A DNA stretch of 56,905 nucleotides from Clostridia bacterium (GCA_017404065.1 JAFRDB010000092.1:1-56905); one strand, 5' to 3'. Numbered from the stretch's first letter, positions 8,403 to 16,522 are shown. Translations and numbers: made by a program. The notes: a model not told the origin generated them from the letters alone.

Positions 8403-8694
8403 CACAGCATTAAAACAAACCGCCCCCGGGGCGGCTGTGCCTTACATATCCTTTACTCCTCAACCTATGCGCGGCATTAAACAGGCAGTAGAGGAAATAA
8501 AGGCGGCGGATCCTGATACTGCACTCACAGTTAACGGCTTACGCGCCCTGGTAAATAGCGGCACAGTTCCATGTGTACGCATGGGAAGAAAGATATTGAT
8601 CAACATGAATATACTTAACCGCTATTTAAATAACGGTATGGCCGCGGCGGAAGAGCATTACAGCATTCCGCAAATACGCAGAATAAAGGAATAA
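8395..8694 (+). CDS. Excisionase-like DNA-binding protein of element 1
   Basis: A 99-aa protein with a MerR/excisionase-type fold (TALTVNGLRALVNSGTVPCV then RMGRKILINMNILNRYL). It is homologous over its whole core to the 86-aa protein at 21968 in element 2; both share PMRGIKQA and end in an IRRI or IRKI motif. The likely job is recombination directionality for the adjacent integrase, or binding near the iterons. It overlaps the preceding small HTH gene. Its N-terminal 25 residues are proline-rich and differ from the paralogue. Confidence 0.8.
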   Translation: MNNTALKQTAPGAAVPYISFTPQPMRGIKQAVEEIKAADPDTALTVNGLRALVNSGTVPCVRMGRKILINMNILNRYLNNGMAAAEEHYSIPQIRRIKE

Positions 8695-8762
8695 GGTAAG
8701 GTAAAAGAAAGCCGCCCGCGGCGGTCAGATGTACAACACACACAAAAGAAAGGTGATCGAGT

Positions 8763-8879
8763 ATGATTTTTAAAACATGCCCGCATTGTGGCGCAAATTT
8801 AGATCCCGGCGAACGCTGCGATTGCAAAGAAAGGTACACAAATATTATATTTTTAGCACAATACAAAAATGCTCTGTAA
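8763..8879 (+). CDS. 38-aa zinc-ribbon microprotein
   Basis: A very short gene starting ATG at 8763 behind GAAAGGTGAT. The product has CPHCGANLDPGERCDC at residues 6-21, four cysteines in two CxxC-type or CxC knuckles, as in one-zinc ribbons. Similar miniature zinc-ribbon proteins are often seen in clostridial mobile elements. It lies in the early operon after the excisionase-like gene. Function unknown. Confidence 0.7.
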   Translation: MIFKTCPHCGANLDPGERCDCKERYTNIIFLAQYKNAL

Positions 8880-8987
8880 AGAATAGCACCTTCACAAAGC
8901 ATTTATAAACCACTTACGAGGTCAAAACCGAGTACGGGCGTGCAAACGGTTTCGGCATTTGGGAAAAGAAACTCGATAAGAGCAGTT

Positions 8988-9026
8988 TACATTTATATTA
9001 TATCAAGACTGCTCTTATTTGTCAAT
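8988..9026 (+). terminator. Possible hairpin after the early gene cluster
   Basis: AAGAGCAGT and ACTGCTCTT form a 9-bp dyad around a 19-base AT-rich loop, followed by ATTTGTC. It is a weak terminator or attenuator candidate ahead of the gene at 9055. Confidence 0.4.
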
Positions 9027-9054
9027 AAAAATTTATAAATAGGAGTGATTTTTT

Positions 9055-9438
9055 ATGTCAACCAAATTAAAGAAGCGACACAAGAGGCAACAATCAAAAA
9101 TGCTTCAGAAGGATACACAGACTATATTTAGTTTTGCTTATCATGTTATGAGAGCTTGCGGGCTGCAAGAAATCTCTGTTATAAAACATACTTATCCCGA
9201 TATAGGGATGACCGACTATGACATGATAACGGTACCGTCAATAGACGATATGCCGGCAGACCTTATACTATTACATGAAAGCATATGCTATTATATGGAA
9301 TATAAGGACCTGGTGCGTCTGAATATAGACTTTGCATACGATAGAGTAAAAATTAGAGAAACACAGGCGCACGACAATTCGCCCGTATTGCCCTTAAACT
9401 GTCTGACCTGCAATGCAATAAATCAGATCATAAGATAA
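9055..9438 (+). CDS. Hypothetical protein
   Basis: A 127-aa soluble protein, basic at the N-terminus (STKLKKRHKRQQSKM) and acidic in the middle. It has a good upstream site (AGGAGTGATTTTT) and lies between the zinc-ribbon and Rep genes. I do not recognise a family. No membrane segment or metal site is obvious. The stretch after it (9439-9500) holds a short AAGGGG/CCCCTT hairpin. Confidence 0.65.
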   Translation: MSTKLKKRHKRQQSKMLQKDTQTIFSFAYHVMRACGLQEISVIKHTYPDIGMTDYDMITVPSIDDMPADLILLHESICYYMEYKDLVRLNIDFAYDRVKIRETQAHDNSPVLPLNCLTCNAINQIIR

Positions 9439-9535
9439 TGCTATAAAAACATAATAGAGCATTTAAGGGGTGTAAGCCCCTTTAAGGCTTGTTCAATATA
9501 TTATCTTAATGACGAAAAGAAAAGGCGGTGATATA

Positions 9536-10312
9536 ATGAGGGGCACAATTACGACTACTTCATGCGGCTTGTTCGCATTGGTATATAAATATATTCATGC
9601 TACAGGATATAATAAAAGGAATAAAGGCAGACGACCAAAAGAGAAAAGCACATCCAAAAAACAGGCGGAAATAAATCAACGCGCAGCGGCGGACAAGCTC
9701 TTTCTTTTGATACAAGGAAACTTTAAAGGCGGTGATCTGCACATCATGCCCACATATTCAGAAAATAATTATCCATACAGTACGGACCGCATGAAAGCGG
9801 ATCATAATAATTTTATCCGCCGCTTAAAATATCTATATGCAAAACACGGCGCAGAATTAAAGTATATAAGCGTAGTGGAGTATCTGAACCGCCGCCCCCA
9901 TTTTCATTATATCATAAACAAGATAGAGGGAATAGATATAAATGCAATACAAAACACATGGGGCAAAGGGCTAGTAAGATGTACACCATTAGAGGCGGGC
10001 GGGTATTATCGCAAGCTATCCGATTATCTTATAAAGGAAACATCAAAGACTTTTAACAGCTCCGGGCGGGTATATGCTAAACGGTGGAGCGCAAGCCGTA
10101 ACCTTATTCAACCCGAAAAGAGTATAGAGGTTGTAGCGGTGGACAATGAGGATGAATTTTTAACCGTCCCTGCGGCGGCTGATGATACAGGGCTTATTCA
10201 TGAAACGGAATACATCGGCGTAAACGAGCATACAGGAACACCGTATATAAGATATGTGATTAAGCTTACAGCAGAGGAAAAGAAAGAGCCGCACCGCGGC
10301 GGTCAGACATAG
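9536..10312 (+). CDS. rep: Rolling-circle replication initiator-like (HUH) protein
   Basis: A 258-aa protein with RPHFHYII at residues 120-127, giving the His-hydrophobic-His metal motif of HUH endonucleases, followed by a tyrosine-bearing helix (GGYYRKLSDYLIKETSK, about residues 155-171) that fits the nicking tyrosine. It would nick an origin and start rolling-circle replication of the excised element. The ATG at 9536 is preferred over an in-frame one at 9509 because AAAGGCGGTGAT precedes it. A perfect hairpin terminator follows. There is no helicase domain, so host helicase would be needed. A relaxase-type mobilisation role is possible but less likely. Confidence 0.8.
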   Translation: MRGTITTTSCGLFALVYKYIHATGYNKRNKGRRPKEKSTSKKQAEINQRAAADKLFLLIQGNFKGGDLHIMPTYSENNYPYSTDRMKADHNNFIRRLKYLYAKHGAELKYISVVEYLNRRPHFHYIINKIEGIDINAIQNTWGKGLVRCTPLEAGGYYRKLSDYLIKETSKTFNSSGRVYAKRWSASRNLIQPEKSIEVVAVDNEDEFLTVPAAADDTGLIHETEYIGVNEHTGTPYIRYVIKLTAEEKKEPHRGGQT

Positions 10313-10318
10313 CGCGGT

Positions 10319-10341
10319 AAAATCGCAAGCGTTTGCGATTT
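10319..10341 (+). terminator. Hairpin after rep
   Basis: A 10-bp stem (AAAATCGCAA with the inverse TTTGCGATTT) and a 3-base loop lie directly after the rep stop codon. Confidence 0.6.
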
Positions 10342-10486
10342 TGATACAATTATATTCCGGATCGTTTCGGAATTTAACTCTCTCAGCTATATGCTGTTTT
10401 ATTTGCATACATATTTAAAATAAGCACCGCGGCGGTCAGACATAATCATGCTAAGCATATGTTAACACAGAAAGGCGGTGATTAGG

Positions 10487-10588
10487 GTGACAGAACTAAA
10501 AGCGGCGATTATAGAGCGTGTAAATACATGTAATAATCACAGGTTATTAGTGCTCTTGTACAGCTTTATAAGTAGCCTGTTATCATAA
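10487..10588 (+). CDS. 33-aa microprotein, copy 1
   Basis: A short gene with GTG start at 10487 behind AAAGGCGGTGAT, the same type of site as rep. The product contains NHRLLVLLYSFISSLLS at its C-terminus. A second gene at 16421-16522 (minus) codes for a 33-aa protein identical at 25 of 33 positions, and the ribosome site is kept in both, so translation is likely. It looks like an amphipathic or hydrophobic single helix. Function unknown; a membrane-active or protein-inhibiting peptide would fit the size. Confidence 0.65.
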   Translation: MTELKAAIIERVNTCNNHRLLVLLYSFISSLLS

Positions 10589-10696
10589 TATTGATTGTCT
10601 TTGGGTGGACATGCTGGGCAAAAGAAGAAACCGCCGCCCGCGGCGGTAAATAAAAAACAGAACATATGTTTGATACAGAGAAAGGACAGTGATAAA

Positions 10697-11014
10697 ATGA
10701 GAAGTGAAGCAGATCAGAGAGCAGTTGATGCATTCCGCGAATATGGAGCTACAGGCGGGAAAAACAAGGACAAGAAAGCCGCCTCGGCTGTCAAACAGAC
10801 ATTTGATTATTTCCGCATAAATGGTGACGATATGGCTATCAAGCTTGTTGAGGGTGTTTATTGCTCTTTGCCAATGGGTAAAGTTAAGCGCGGTTTGGTT
10901 TATCATGCAGTATTAAGTTTAAAGACAAGCTTATACACGAGCGAGCGCGAGATATACAGAAAGCTAAAAAGAGCGCGAGAAATCTTTAATAAATGCTATG
11001 ATGAAATTTTATAG
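10697..11014 (+). CDS. Hypothetical phage-like small protein
   Basis: A 105-aa, Lys- and Arg-rich helical protein, from ATG at 10697 behind GAAAGGACAGTGAT; the frame extends up to 10595 but without a site. The C-terminal part (TSEREIYRKLKRAREIFNKC) recalls the helix-turn-helix end of phage late-gene regulators such as ArpU or RinA, but this is only a resemblance. It follows the microprotein in the same orientation. Confidence 0.6.
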   Translation: MRSEADQRAVDAFREYGATGGKNKDKKAASAVKQTFDYFRINGDDMAIKLVEGVYCSLPMGKVKRGLVYHAVLSLKTSLYTSEREIYRKLKRAREIFNKCYDEIL

Positions 11015-11084
11015 GTACTTTACGGCATACCCACCCTTGCGGCGCTAAAGAGTTGCGGAAAAAGTCGCTTTTTTTAAAAAAATT

Positions 11085-11172
11085 TCTGTTGACTTCCTTC
11101 CGCTTTTGTTTACATAAATCCTCGAATTGCTACCGATTTATGGTAAAACGAAAGCGGAAGGAAGTCAACAGA
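11085..11172. repeat. Long interrupted palindrome, candidate replication origin
   Basis: A perfect 21-bp inverted pair (11086-11106 and 11151-11171; arm ends CTGTTGACTTCC and GGAAGTCAACAG) continues inward with a second stem (11108-11120 with 11135-11149, two single-base bulges) to a 14-base loop at 11121-11134. It lies downstream of the HUH Rep gene, so a double- or single-strand origin or a packaging or transfer site is plausible. Confidence 0.7.
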
Positions 11173-11212
11173 GGAAATCACAAAGGGACATTGTCAATTT
11201 TGAAAAAGGAAG

Positions 11213-11370
11213 CCGCCTCAGGCGGTGGCTCTCTTATGCTCTGTAGCATGACCGCCTCGGGCGGTGGCTCTCTTATGCTCTGTAGCATGACCGCCTCGGG
11301 CGGCGGATCCTGATACTCGGTAACATGACCGCCTCGGGCAGAGGCTCTCTATACCTGGCAAGCATATTCA
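11213..11370. repeat. GC-rich tandem repeat, four units of 38-39 bp
   Basis: Units begin at 11213, 11252, 11291 and 11329. Each has the dyad CCGCCTCGGGCGG, and the first two also carry ATGCTCTGTAGCAT. Related CCGCC...GGCGG dyads are scattered through element 1 (about 8713, 10291, 10427, 10623, 19007, 19272). Confidence 0.75.
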
Positions 11371-11385
11371 TGTCACACAAAACGA

Positions 11386-11414
11386 TTGCTTTTATAGCTC
11401 GTATATGCTATAAT
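11386..11414 (+). promoter_or_regulatory. Promoter upstream of the membrane/tape-measure genes
   Basis: TTGCTT (11386-11391), 17 bases, TATAAT (11409-11414), 57 bases upstream of the ATG at 11471. Confidence 0.65.
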
Positions 11415-11470
11415 AGCATTAACAAACATATGTTCGACGAAAATAAAAGTATTAAACGAGGATAAACAAG

Positions 11471-11905
11471 ATGTCTAAAAAAAATAAATGCCGTAAATCA
11501 TTGAACGGTAGCAAAAATAAACAAAACATAAAAATAGATAATAAAGTTTTCTTTGTCGTAGTGCTGTTATTTATGTCATATTTCCAACTAACAGCATTAG
11601 GAGTAGAATTATCTGATACTGATAAAACATTTCAATGCATACCTACTCCAGTAAGAAAATACAGCAAAACAAACACCTTAAGGTTTAATAGATTTACAAA
11701 GTGTATTAGTCAGTATATGAGACAGGCGAACTTTACAAGCATGGGCGCTTCTATCACGGACGGAGCTTTTGCTATGACAGTGTTAACCGCCGCCTCGGAT
11801 AGCCCTTATCCTTTGATAATAGATCCCGAAATCATAAAACAAAACTTACCCATAGCGCGAAAATACTTAGAACATGTTGGGCTAAACGTATTCAAGCAAC
11901 AATAA
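11471..11905 (+). CDS. Hypothetical single-span membrane protein
   Basis: A 144-aa protein with a very basic, Lys/Asn-rich first 25 residues, one hydrophobic segment (VFFVVVLLFMSYFQLTALGV, about 27-46) and a soluble remainder. The start follows GAGGATAAACAAG. It is 30 bases upstream of the tape-measure gene and shares its promoter. The AT-rich codon use differs from the tape-measure gene. Not recognised; an accessory membrane or tail-associated protein is a guess. Confidence 0.62.
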   Translation: MSKKNKCRKSLNGSKNKQNIKIDNKVFFVVVLLFMSYFQLTALGVELSDTDKTFQCIPTPVRKYSKTNTLRFNRFTKCISQYMRQANFTSMGASITDGAFAMTVLTAASDSPYPLIIDPEIIKQNLPIARKYLEHVGLNVFKQQ

Positions 11906-11935
11906 AACAAAATCCACATTAAAGGGGGTTATGAT

Positions 11936-14900
11936 ATGGGGAAAGAATTAGAGCTTGCTATTAAAATAAGCGGTAAGCTTGATAAATCGCTCAACTCAGC
12001 CGTCCGCAACGCTCAAACGCAGCTTAACACACTCGGCAAAAATGGCGGCAGAGCTTTGACGGCTCTCTCGGGGGCGTTTGTAGTAGCGGGCGCAAAGATC
12101 GCAAAGGACAGCATAGAAGCGTATCAGTCATACGAAAGCGCACTCAACAGCGCGGCGGCGGTTGCCGGTTTTGAGAAGGGCACAAAAGAGTATGAAATGA
12201 TGAACGCAGCCGCGCGCGAGGCAGGGCGCACGACTGTCAAGACGGCAGAGGACAGCGCGCACGCGCTCGAATATATGGCGCTTGCAGGTTGGTCGGTCGA
12301 GGACAGCACAAAGGCATTAATGCCGGTGCTGAAGCTCTCGGCGGCGGCAAATATGGATTTGGCTACAACATCAGATTTGGTAACTGATACAATGGCGGCA
12401 ATGGGACTCGGCATAAATGATCTCGGTCGTTATCTTGATGTACTTACAAAAGCGAATAACAGCGCAAACCACAATTCACAAGAATTACTTGAAAGCTATG
12501 CAGGCGTCGGCGGTGTTCTTAGAAATCTGAATGTACCAATAGAGAAATCGGCTGCGGTGCTCGGCGTAATGGCAGACCAAAGCTTGAAAGGCTCTGAAGC
12601 GGGTACAGCTCTTAATGCTATTTTAGTGAATATGCAGAAAAAGAGCGGCGACAGCTTCAAAGCAATGTCAAAACTCGGTGTATCAATGTACGACAGTGCC
12701 GGAAATGCTCGTGATCTCTTAGCTGTATTCCAGGATATACACGACAAAACAGCAAGCATGACAACAGAGCAACGAAATCTAATGTATCAGATGATAGGCG
12801 GCAAAGCGCATGTTGATGATTTTGCAAAGATAATGAATGGCTTTACGGAAAGCGCAGAAACCGGAACGGTGCGTGTTTATGAGCTTGAAAAGGCATATGG
12901 AGCAGCAAGCGGAACACTGGACAAATTTTATGATATTAAAACATCAACCTTTGAAGCAGCAGTAACAAAGTTGCAATCAGCGTATAACGATATGCTTATT
13001 GAGATCGGCGGCTCTATAATACCGGGACTTAACGAAGCGGTTGAGGGATTGACGAACAACATGCCTAATATTCAAAATGCAATATTGAATGTGTTTAACG
13101 AAGTCGTGCCGGTTATGTCTAATGCTTTGATTTTTGCAGCGAATAATGCTGATAAAATTATAAAAGTGGTGACGGGTACCGTCAAGGCGTTCTTGATGTT
13201 CAAGGCATTAAAAGGCGCTGTAAATATTGCAAAGCTCGCTAAAGATATAAACACATTAGTCAAAGCTGCCGGAGGGCTCACAACATTAAAAGGAGTGATC
13301 GGCACACTTACCGGCATAGGCTCGGCGGGTAGTGCTGCCGGCGCGGGGCTTGCTTCTATTGGCGCGGCTGCGAGCGGTATCGGAATACTCGCGGCAGCTG
13401 TAGCGGGAGGAGTTATAGCGTACAAGATATGGGATAAAGCAACATATCATTGGGCGGACAATCTTGCCGGACTTGAAAAGCCTATCGAGCGGCACGCAAA
13501 CAGCATTGAGCGGCTCAACAGTTTATCGGGTGAGCTTGGCGAATTACAGCTTATAATCAACAGCCCGGACAGCAGCGCAGAGCAGATCACAACTGCACAG
13601 ACGAGACTACAAGAGATCGCCGATCTTTTGGAGCAGGAATACGGGCTGCATATAAATGTTGATGATACCGGGTTGAGCGAGGCAGCGGAACAGGTGCATG
13701 AGATCATTAACGCTCTTAGCTACAAAGAACATGTCGATCTTGCAAAAAGCACTGCGAAGTATATTGATGAATTGACGGGGCTTATCCCTACATACAAGGA
13801 GTCAGTTGCAAGCATTCCGGAAAAAATGTCAACATACAATCAGGCAGCGGCGGCAAACACGGCGGTCAATGGAAGTAATGGCGCATGGTCAAATTTACAG
13901 TTTGCAACGACAAACTATGATCTGACGGGCGACATCAACAAATACGCCGAACGCGCGCGGAACGCCGTGCAGCAAGTTCTTGACGCCGGGCTTACAACAG
14001 AATTTGCGGAGGCAGGATTTAATTATGGACTTACGGCGATCGACGGAATGGCGGACGCACTAAAGACCGGTGACGCTTCAAGGCTAATGCTTAACGAGGG
14101 CGACATTGAAAAAGTGCGTCAGACAATGAATGATCTTGCAAATAATACAACAACAGCATTTGATCAGGCAAACAAGGAGCTCGAAGCGGCACGTGGTAAT
14201 ATTGCGGAATTTGACAGAGTATCAAACAAAGCGTCGGAGGATCTTGCAAAAGCATTACGATCGGATGTGCTGCTCGGCAATACCGAACAGGCTGAAAATG
14301 TAACAAATCAGTTTCGGCAGCTCGGCGAAACGATCGCCGCAGCGGGAGCGAGTACCGACATCCTCGCGCGGAATTTTGCGCTTGCTAATTCGGGATTTAC
14401 CGACATGAGCGCAGCAATCGAGGCGGGCGGGATCCAAAAGGTCGCAACAGACTTTTTGAATTTTCAGCTATCCATAGGGCAATCTGCGGCAAGTGCCGTT
14501 CAAGGCGCGGCATTGATCGCTAACGGTTTTGACAGTGTCGAGGTCGCAGCGGCAGCCGGCGACGCGGCAGTAAATGCGATAATTGCAGATATGGCTCGGC
14601 TCGGTGCAGCGCAAGGCATGTTTAACGGGCTCGACAATGCCGGGATCGCTGCAAAGCTCTCAGAAATGGCGCAAGCTATGAATTTGATCCCGGACAACAA
14701 ACAGGTTGTAGTCAATGCGACGGGCAATTTTGAAGTGATCGAAAGGGCGCAGCAAGCGGCGGATAATCTCAACGGCACACAGGCAAATGCAAATCTCGGA
14801 GCGAATGATAATGCCACGCCCACCGTTGAAAAGGTGCAGCAAGCCGTGGATAAACTTAACAGCACAACAGCACAGCCGACACTTGCCGCAAACGATCAGG

Positions 14901-15526
14901 CTACAAGCGTTATCAATTCCGTATCCGGGAAGTTGGACGGCTTAAACGGAAAAACGGCAACGACGACTATTATCACAGAGTACAAAACAAAGGGCACACC
15001 ACCCGGCAACAGTGCGACCGGAACAAACTTTTGGCGCGGCGGCTTGACATATGTCAACGATCAGCGCGGCGTATCGGATCCGCGTGAGCTTATCACATAC
15101 GGCGGGCGCGCATGGTGGTATAACGGGCGCGACATCCTTGCGGATATACCGCGAGGCGCGAGGATCCTCACCGCGGCGGAAAGCCGCGCGTATATAAACG
15201 GCTCGCACAGAAACGGGCTTGAAAGAGTGCCGTTTGACGGATATGTCGCAGAGCTGCACGAGGGCGAAAGAGTGCTCACGGCAGATCAGGCGGACGGTTA
15301 CGGCGTGACAATAGACGATATGCTCGATATTGTCGCCGGAATGACAGGCAGCGGACAGCAGCAGAATGACGGCGGCGGACAGCAGATAATATTCAGCCCA
15401 CAGATCACCATAGCCGGAGGCGGCGACAAGGAAACAGTAATGGCAGCTATGCGGATGTCGTACTCGGAATTTCGCGAATATATGCAGGAATACGAGCGCG
15501 ACACGCGGCGGCGGGTTTTTGGTTGA
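11936..15526 (+). CDS. Phage tail tape measure protein (TP901 type), orphan
   Basis: A 1196-aa protein. Residues about 80-330 match the TP901-type tape-measure core (AGRTTVKTAEDSAHALEYMA, the VGGVLRNLNVPIEKSAAVLG region, and the MIGGKAHVDDF region). Hydrophobic stretches lie at about 398-425 and 450-497, typical of membrane-spanning tape-measure segments. Near the C-terminus, three related units of about 40 residues (ANLGANDNATPTVEKVQQAV is one) are followed by a Trp/Gly/Arg-rich end. Tape-measure proteins set tail length and are ejected with phage DNA. No other tail gene is present. It has a GGGGGTTATGAT site and is followed by the sigma-factor gene. The reading frame is intact over 3.6 kb, so it is likely selected. 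Confidence 0.92.
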   Translation: MGKELELAIKISGKLDKSLNSAVRNAQTQLNTLGKNGGRALTALSGAFVVAGAKIAKDSIEAYQSYESALNSAAAVAGFEKGTKEYEMMNAAAREAGRTTVKTAEDSAHALEYMALAGWSVEDSTKALMPVLKLSAAANMDLATTSDLVTDTMAAMGLGINDLGRYLDVLTKANNSANHNSQELLESYAGVGGVLRNLNVPIEKSAAVLGVMADQSLKGSEAGTALNAILVNMQKKSGDSFKAMSKLGVSMYDSAGNARDLLAVFQDIHDKTASMTTEQRNLMYQMIGGKAHVDDFAKIMNGFTESAETGTVRVYELEKAYGAASGTLDKFYDIKTSTFEAAVTKLQSAYNDMLIEIGGSIIPGLNEAVEGLTNNMPNIQNAILNVFNEVVPVMSNALIFAANNADKIIKVVTGTVKAFLMFKALKGAVNIAKLAKDINTLVKAAGGLTTLKGVIGTLTGIGSAGSAAGAGLASIGAAASGIGILAAAVAGGVIAYKIWDKATYHWADNLAGLEKPIERHANSIERLNSLSGELGELQLIINSPDSSAEQITTAQTRLQEIADLLEQEYGLHINVDDTGLSEAAEQVHEIINALSYKEHVDLAKSTAKYIDELTGLIPTYKESVASIPEKMSTYNQAAAANTAVNGSNGAWSNLQFATTNYDLTGDINKYAERARNAVQQVLDAGLTTEFAEAGFNYGLTAIDGMADALKTGDASRLMLNEGDIEKVRQTMNDLANNTTTAFDQANKELEAARGNIAEFDRVSNKASEDLAKALRSDVLLGNTEQAENVTNQFRQLGETIAAAGASTDILARNFALANSGFTDMSAAIEAGGIQKVATDFLNFQLSIGQSAASAVQGAALIANGFDSVEVAAAAGDAAVNAIIADMARLGAAQGMFNGLDNAGIAAKLSEMAQAMNLIPDNKQVVVNATGNFEVIERAQQAADNLNGTQANANLGANDNATPTVEKVQQAVDKLNSTTAQPTLAANDQATSVINSVSGKLDGLNGKTATTTIITEYKTKGTPPGNSATGTNFWRGGLTYVNDQRGVSDPRELITYGGRAWWYNGRDILADIPRGARILTAAESRAYINGSHRNGLERVPFDGYVAELHEGERVLTADQADGYGVTIDDMLDIVAGMTGSGQQQNDGGGQQIIFSPQITIAGGGDKETVMAAMRMSYSEFREYMQEYERDTRRRVFG

Positions 15527-15529
15527 TAC

Positions 15530-15576
15530 CTGAAGGAGCGGCTTCTTCTTATCAATCCATATATCCGCCCCTTCAG
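15530..15576 (+). terminator. Hairpin after the tape-measure gene
   Basis: CTGAAGGAGCGG (15530-15541) and CCGCCCCTTCAG (15565-15576) form a 12-bp stem with one mismatch and a 23-base loop. No strong T tract follows, so termination may be partial. Confidence 0.5.
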
Positions 15577-15604
15577 CGTAACATCACAAAATACAATGAA
15601 AGCG

Positions 15605-15613
15605 TGGTATAAT
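15605..15613 (+). promoter_or_regulatory. Extended -10 element directly at the sigma gene start
   Basis: TGGTATAAT ends 4 bases before the ATG at 15618, with no clear -35 box and no ribosome binding site between. If used, the sigma-factor mRNA would be leaderless or nearly so. Confidence 0.45.
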
Positions 15614-15617
15614 CGTA

Positions 15618-16388
15618 ATGACAAATGAAAAGCTTGTAGAGCTTATAAAGCAAGGACAAAAAGAGCTTATGGGTGACTTGTATGTGCAGAATAAAGGAAT
15701 GATAAGAAAGCTCGCTTCACGATTACAGCCGGATCGAAATGAATTAGAGGACGCTATGCAAGACGCTTATTTTGGACTTGTAGCAGCGGTAAACGCTTAT
15801 GATGAAAGCAAAGGATATAAATTCATTACTTACGCAAGCAAACACATAGGCAATGCCATTCGACGCGGTAAGAGCTGCACACAACCGATCCCGGAATGGG
15901 TAAGCCTAAAATCAAATAAGATAAAAAAAGCTCAAAATGATTTAGCTTATATACTTAAACGCATGCCATCCACCGCCGAAATAGCCGCCGCTGTGGGTTT
16001 GACTGTAAACGATATACAACATACGCTAATTGCTGTTTTACCGCCTCGATCTATAGAAATGCCTTTAGTTGACGATCTTACTATAGCGGACACTATTCCC
16101 GACAAAACTATTGATTTTGAAAATCAAATAGCCGAAGCAGATTATAATTTGCGACGCAAAAACGCAATACGGTCGGTTATTGATGAGTTGCCGGCACCGG
16201 ACCGCGAGATAATAGAACACATATTTTTTTATAATCATACACAAGCGGCGGCTGCTAAATATCTCAACATTGATACTAAGCAAGTATATATCAAGCTGAA
16301 ATCAGCAATCAGCAAGCTGCAACACTATAAAATAAAAAAGCGACTTGAGGAATTTTCAAAACCGTTTTCATGGGCAAACATAAGATAG
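15618..16388 (+). CDS. Sigma-70 family-like RNA polymerase sigma factor
   Basis: A 256-aa protein with sigma region 2 (about 10-85: LEDAMQDAYFGLVAAVNAYD, then YKFITYASKHIGNAIRRG), region 3 (about 108-140: KRMPSTAEIAAAVGLTVNDI) and region 4 HTH (about 183-240: LPAPDREIIEHIFF, AAAAKYLNIDTKQVYIKLKS). It lacks region 1.1 and is of SigF/SigB-like or phage size. It would redirect host RNA polymerase to element genes. There is no ribosome site; an extended -10 sits just before the ATG. It follows the tape-measure gene. An anti-sigma partner is not seen. Confidence 0.85.
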   Translation: MTNEKLVELIKQGQKELMGDLYVQNKGMIRKLASRLQPDRNELEDAMQDAYFGLVAAVNAYDESKGYKFITYASKHIGNAIRRGKSCTQPIPEWVSLKSNKIKKAQNDLAYILKRMPSTAEIAAAVGLTVNDIQHTLIAVLPPRSIEMPLVDDLTIADTIPDKTIDFENQIAEADYNLRRKNAIRSVIDELPAPDREIIEHIFFYNHTQAAAAKYLNIDTKQVYIKLKSAISKLQHYKIKKRLEEFSKPFSWANIR

Positions 16389-16416
16389 AGGGCGACACCT
16401 TTGCCGCCCTCTATCT
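16383..16416. terminator. Bidirectional hairpin between convergent genes
   Basis: A perfect 12-bp stem (AGATAGAGGGCG with CGCCCTCTATCT) and a 10-base loop separate the sigma-factor gene from the convergent microprotein operon. No long T run is present on either side. Confidence 0.6.
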
Positions 16417-16420
16417 ATGG

Positions 16421-16522
16421 TTATGATAATAAGCTATTTATAAAGCCGTACAATAGCACTAATAGCCTGTGATTATCACACTCATTCACACGCGCAATAA
16501 TACATTTTTTAAGCTCGTCCAT
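16421..16522 (-). CDS. 33-aa microprotein, copy 2
   Basis: ATG at 16522, with GGGGGAT upstream inside the end of the previous gene, which stops at 16528. The product contains CDNHRLLVLLYGFINSLLS. It matches copy 1 (10487-10588) at 25 of 33 residues, with the differences scattered and mostly conservative, which argues for a translated, selected peptide. It is the last gene of a minus-strand operon with the 246-aa protein. Function unknown. Confidence 0.68.
   Translation of the reverse strand: MDELKKCIIARVNECDNHRLLVLLYGFINSLLS

Larger units (their letters stand above)
11015..11470. other. Non-coding segment with giant hairpin and tandem repeat
   Basis: These 456 bases have no credible gene. 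They hold a 35-bp interrupted palindrome (11085-11172), a four-unit GC-rich tandem repeat (11213-11370) and a sigma-A promoter (11386-11414). One open frame crosses the repeat but has no ribosome site. Confidence 0.6.

Noticed and set aside
9536-10312. Conjugative relaxase for element 1
   Set aside because: The HUH motif and size fit a replication initiator better; no coupling or secretion protein is nearby.
11053-11313. An 86-codon frame with repeated ASGGGSLMLCSMT peptides
   Set aside because: The peptide repeat is a by-product of a 39-bp DNA repeat (divisible by three); there is no ribosome site, and the frame starts in the large palindrome.
11213-11370. Possible CRISPR array
   Set aside because: Units are contiguous at 38-39 bp with no unique spacers, and no cas genes are near.
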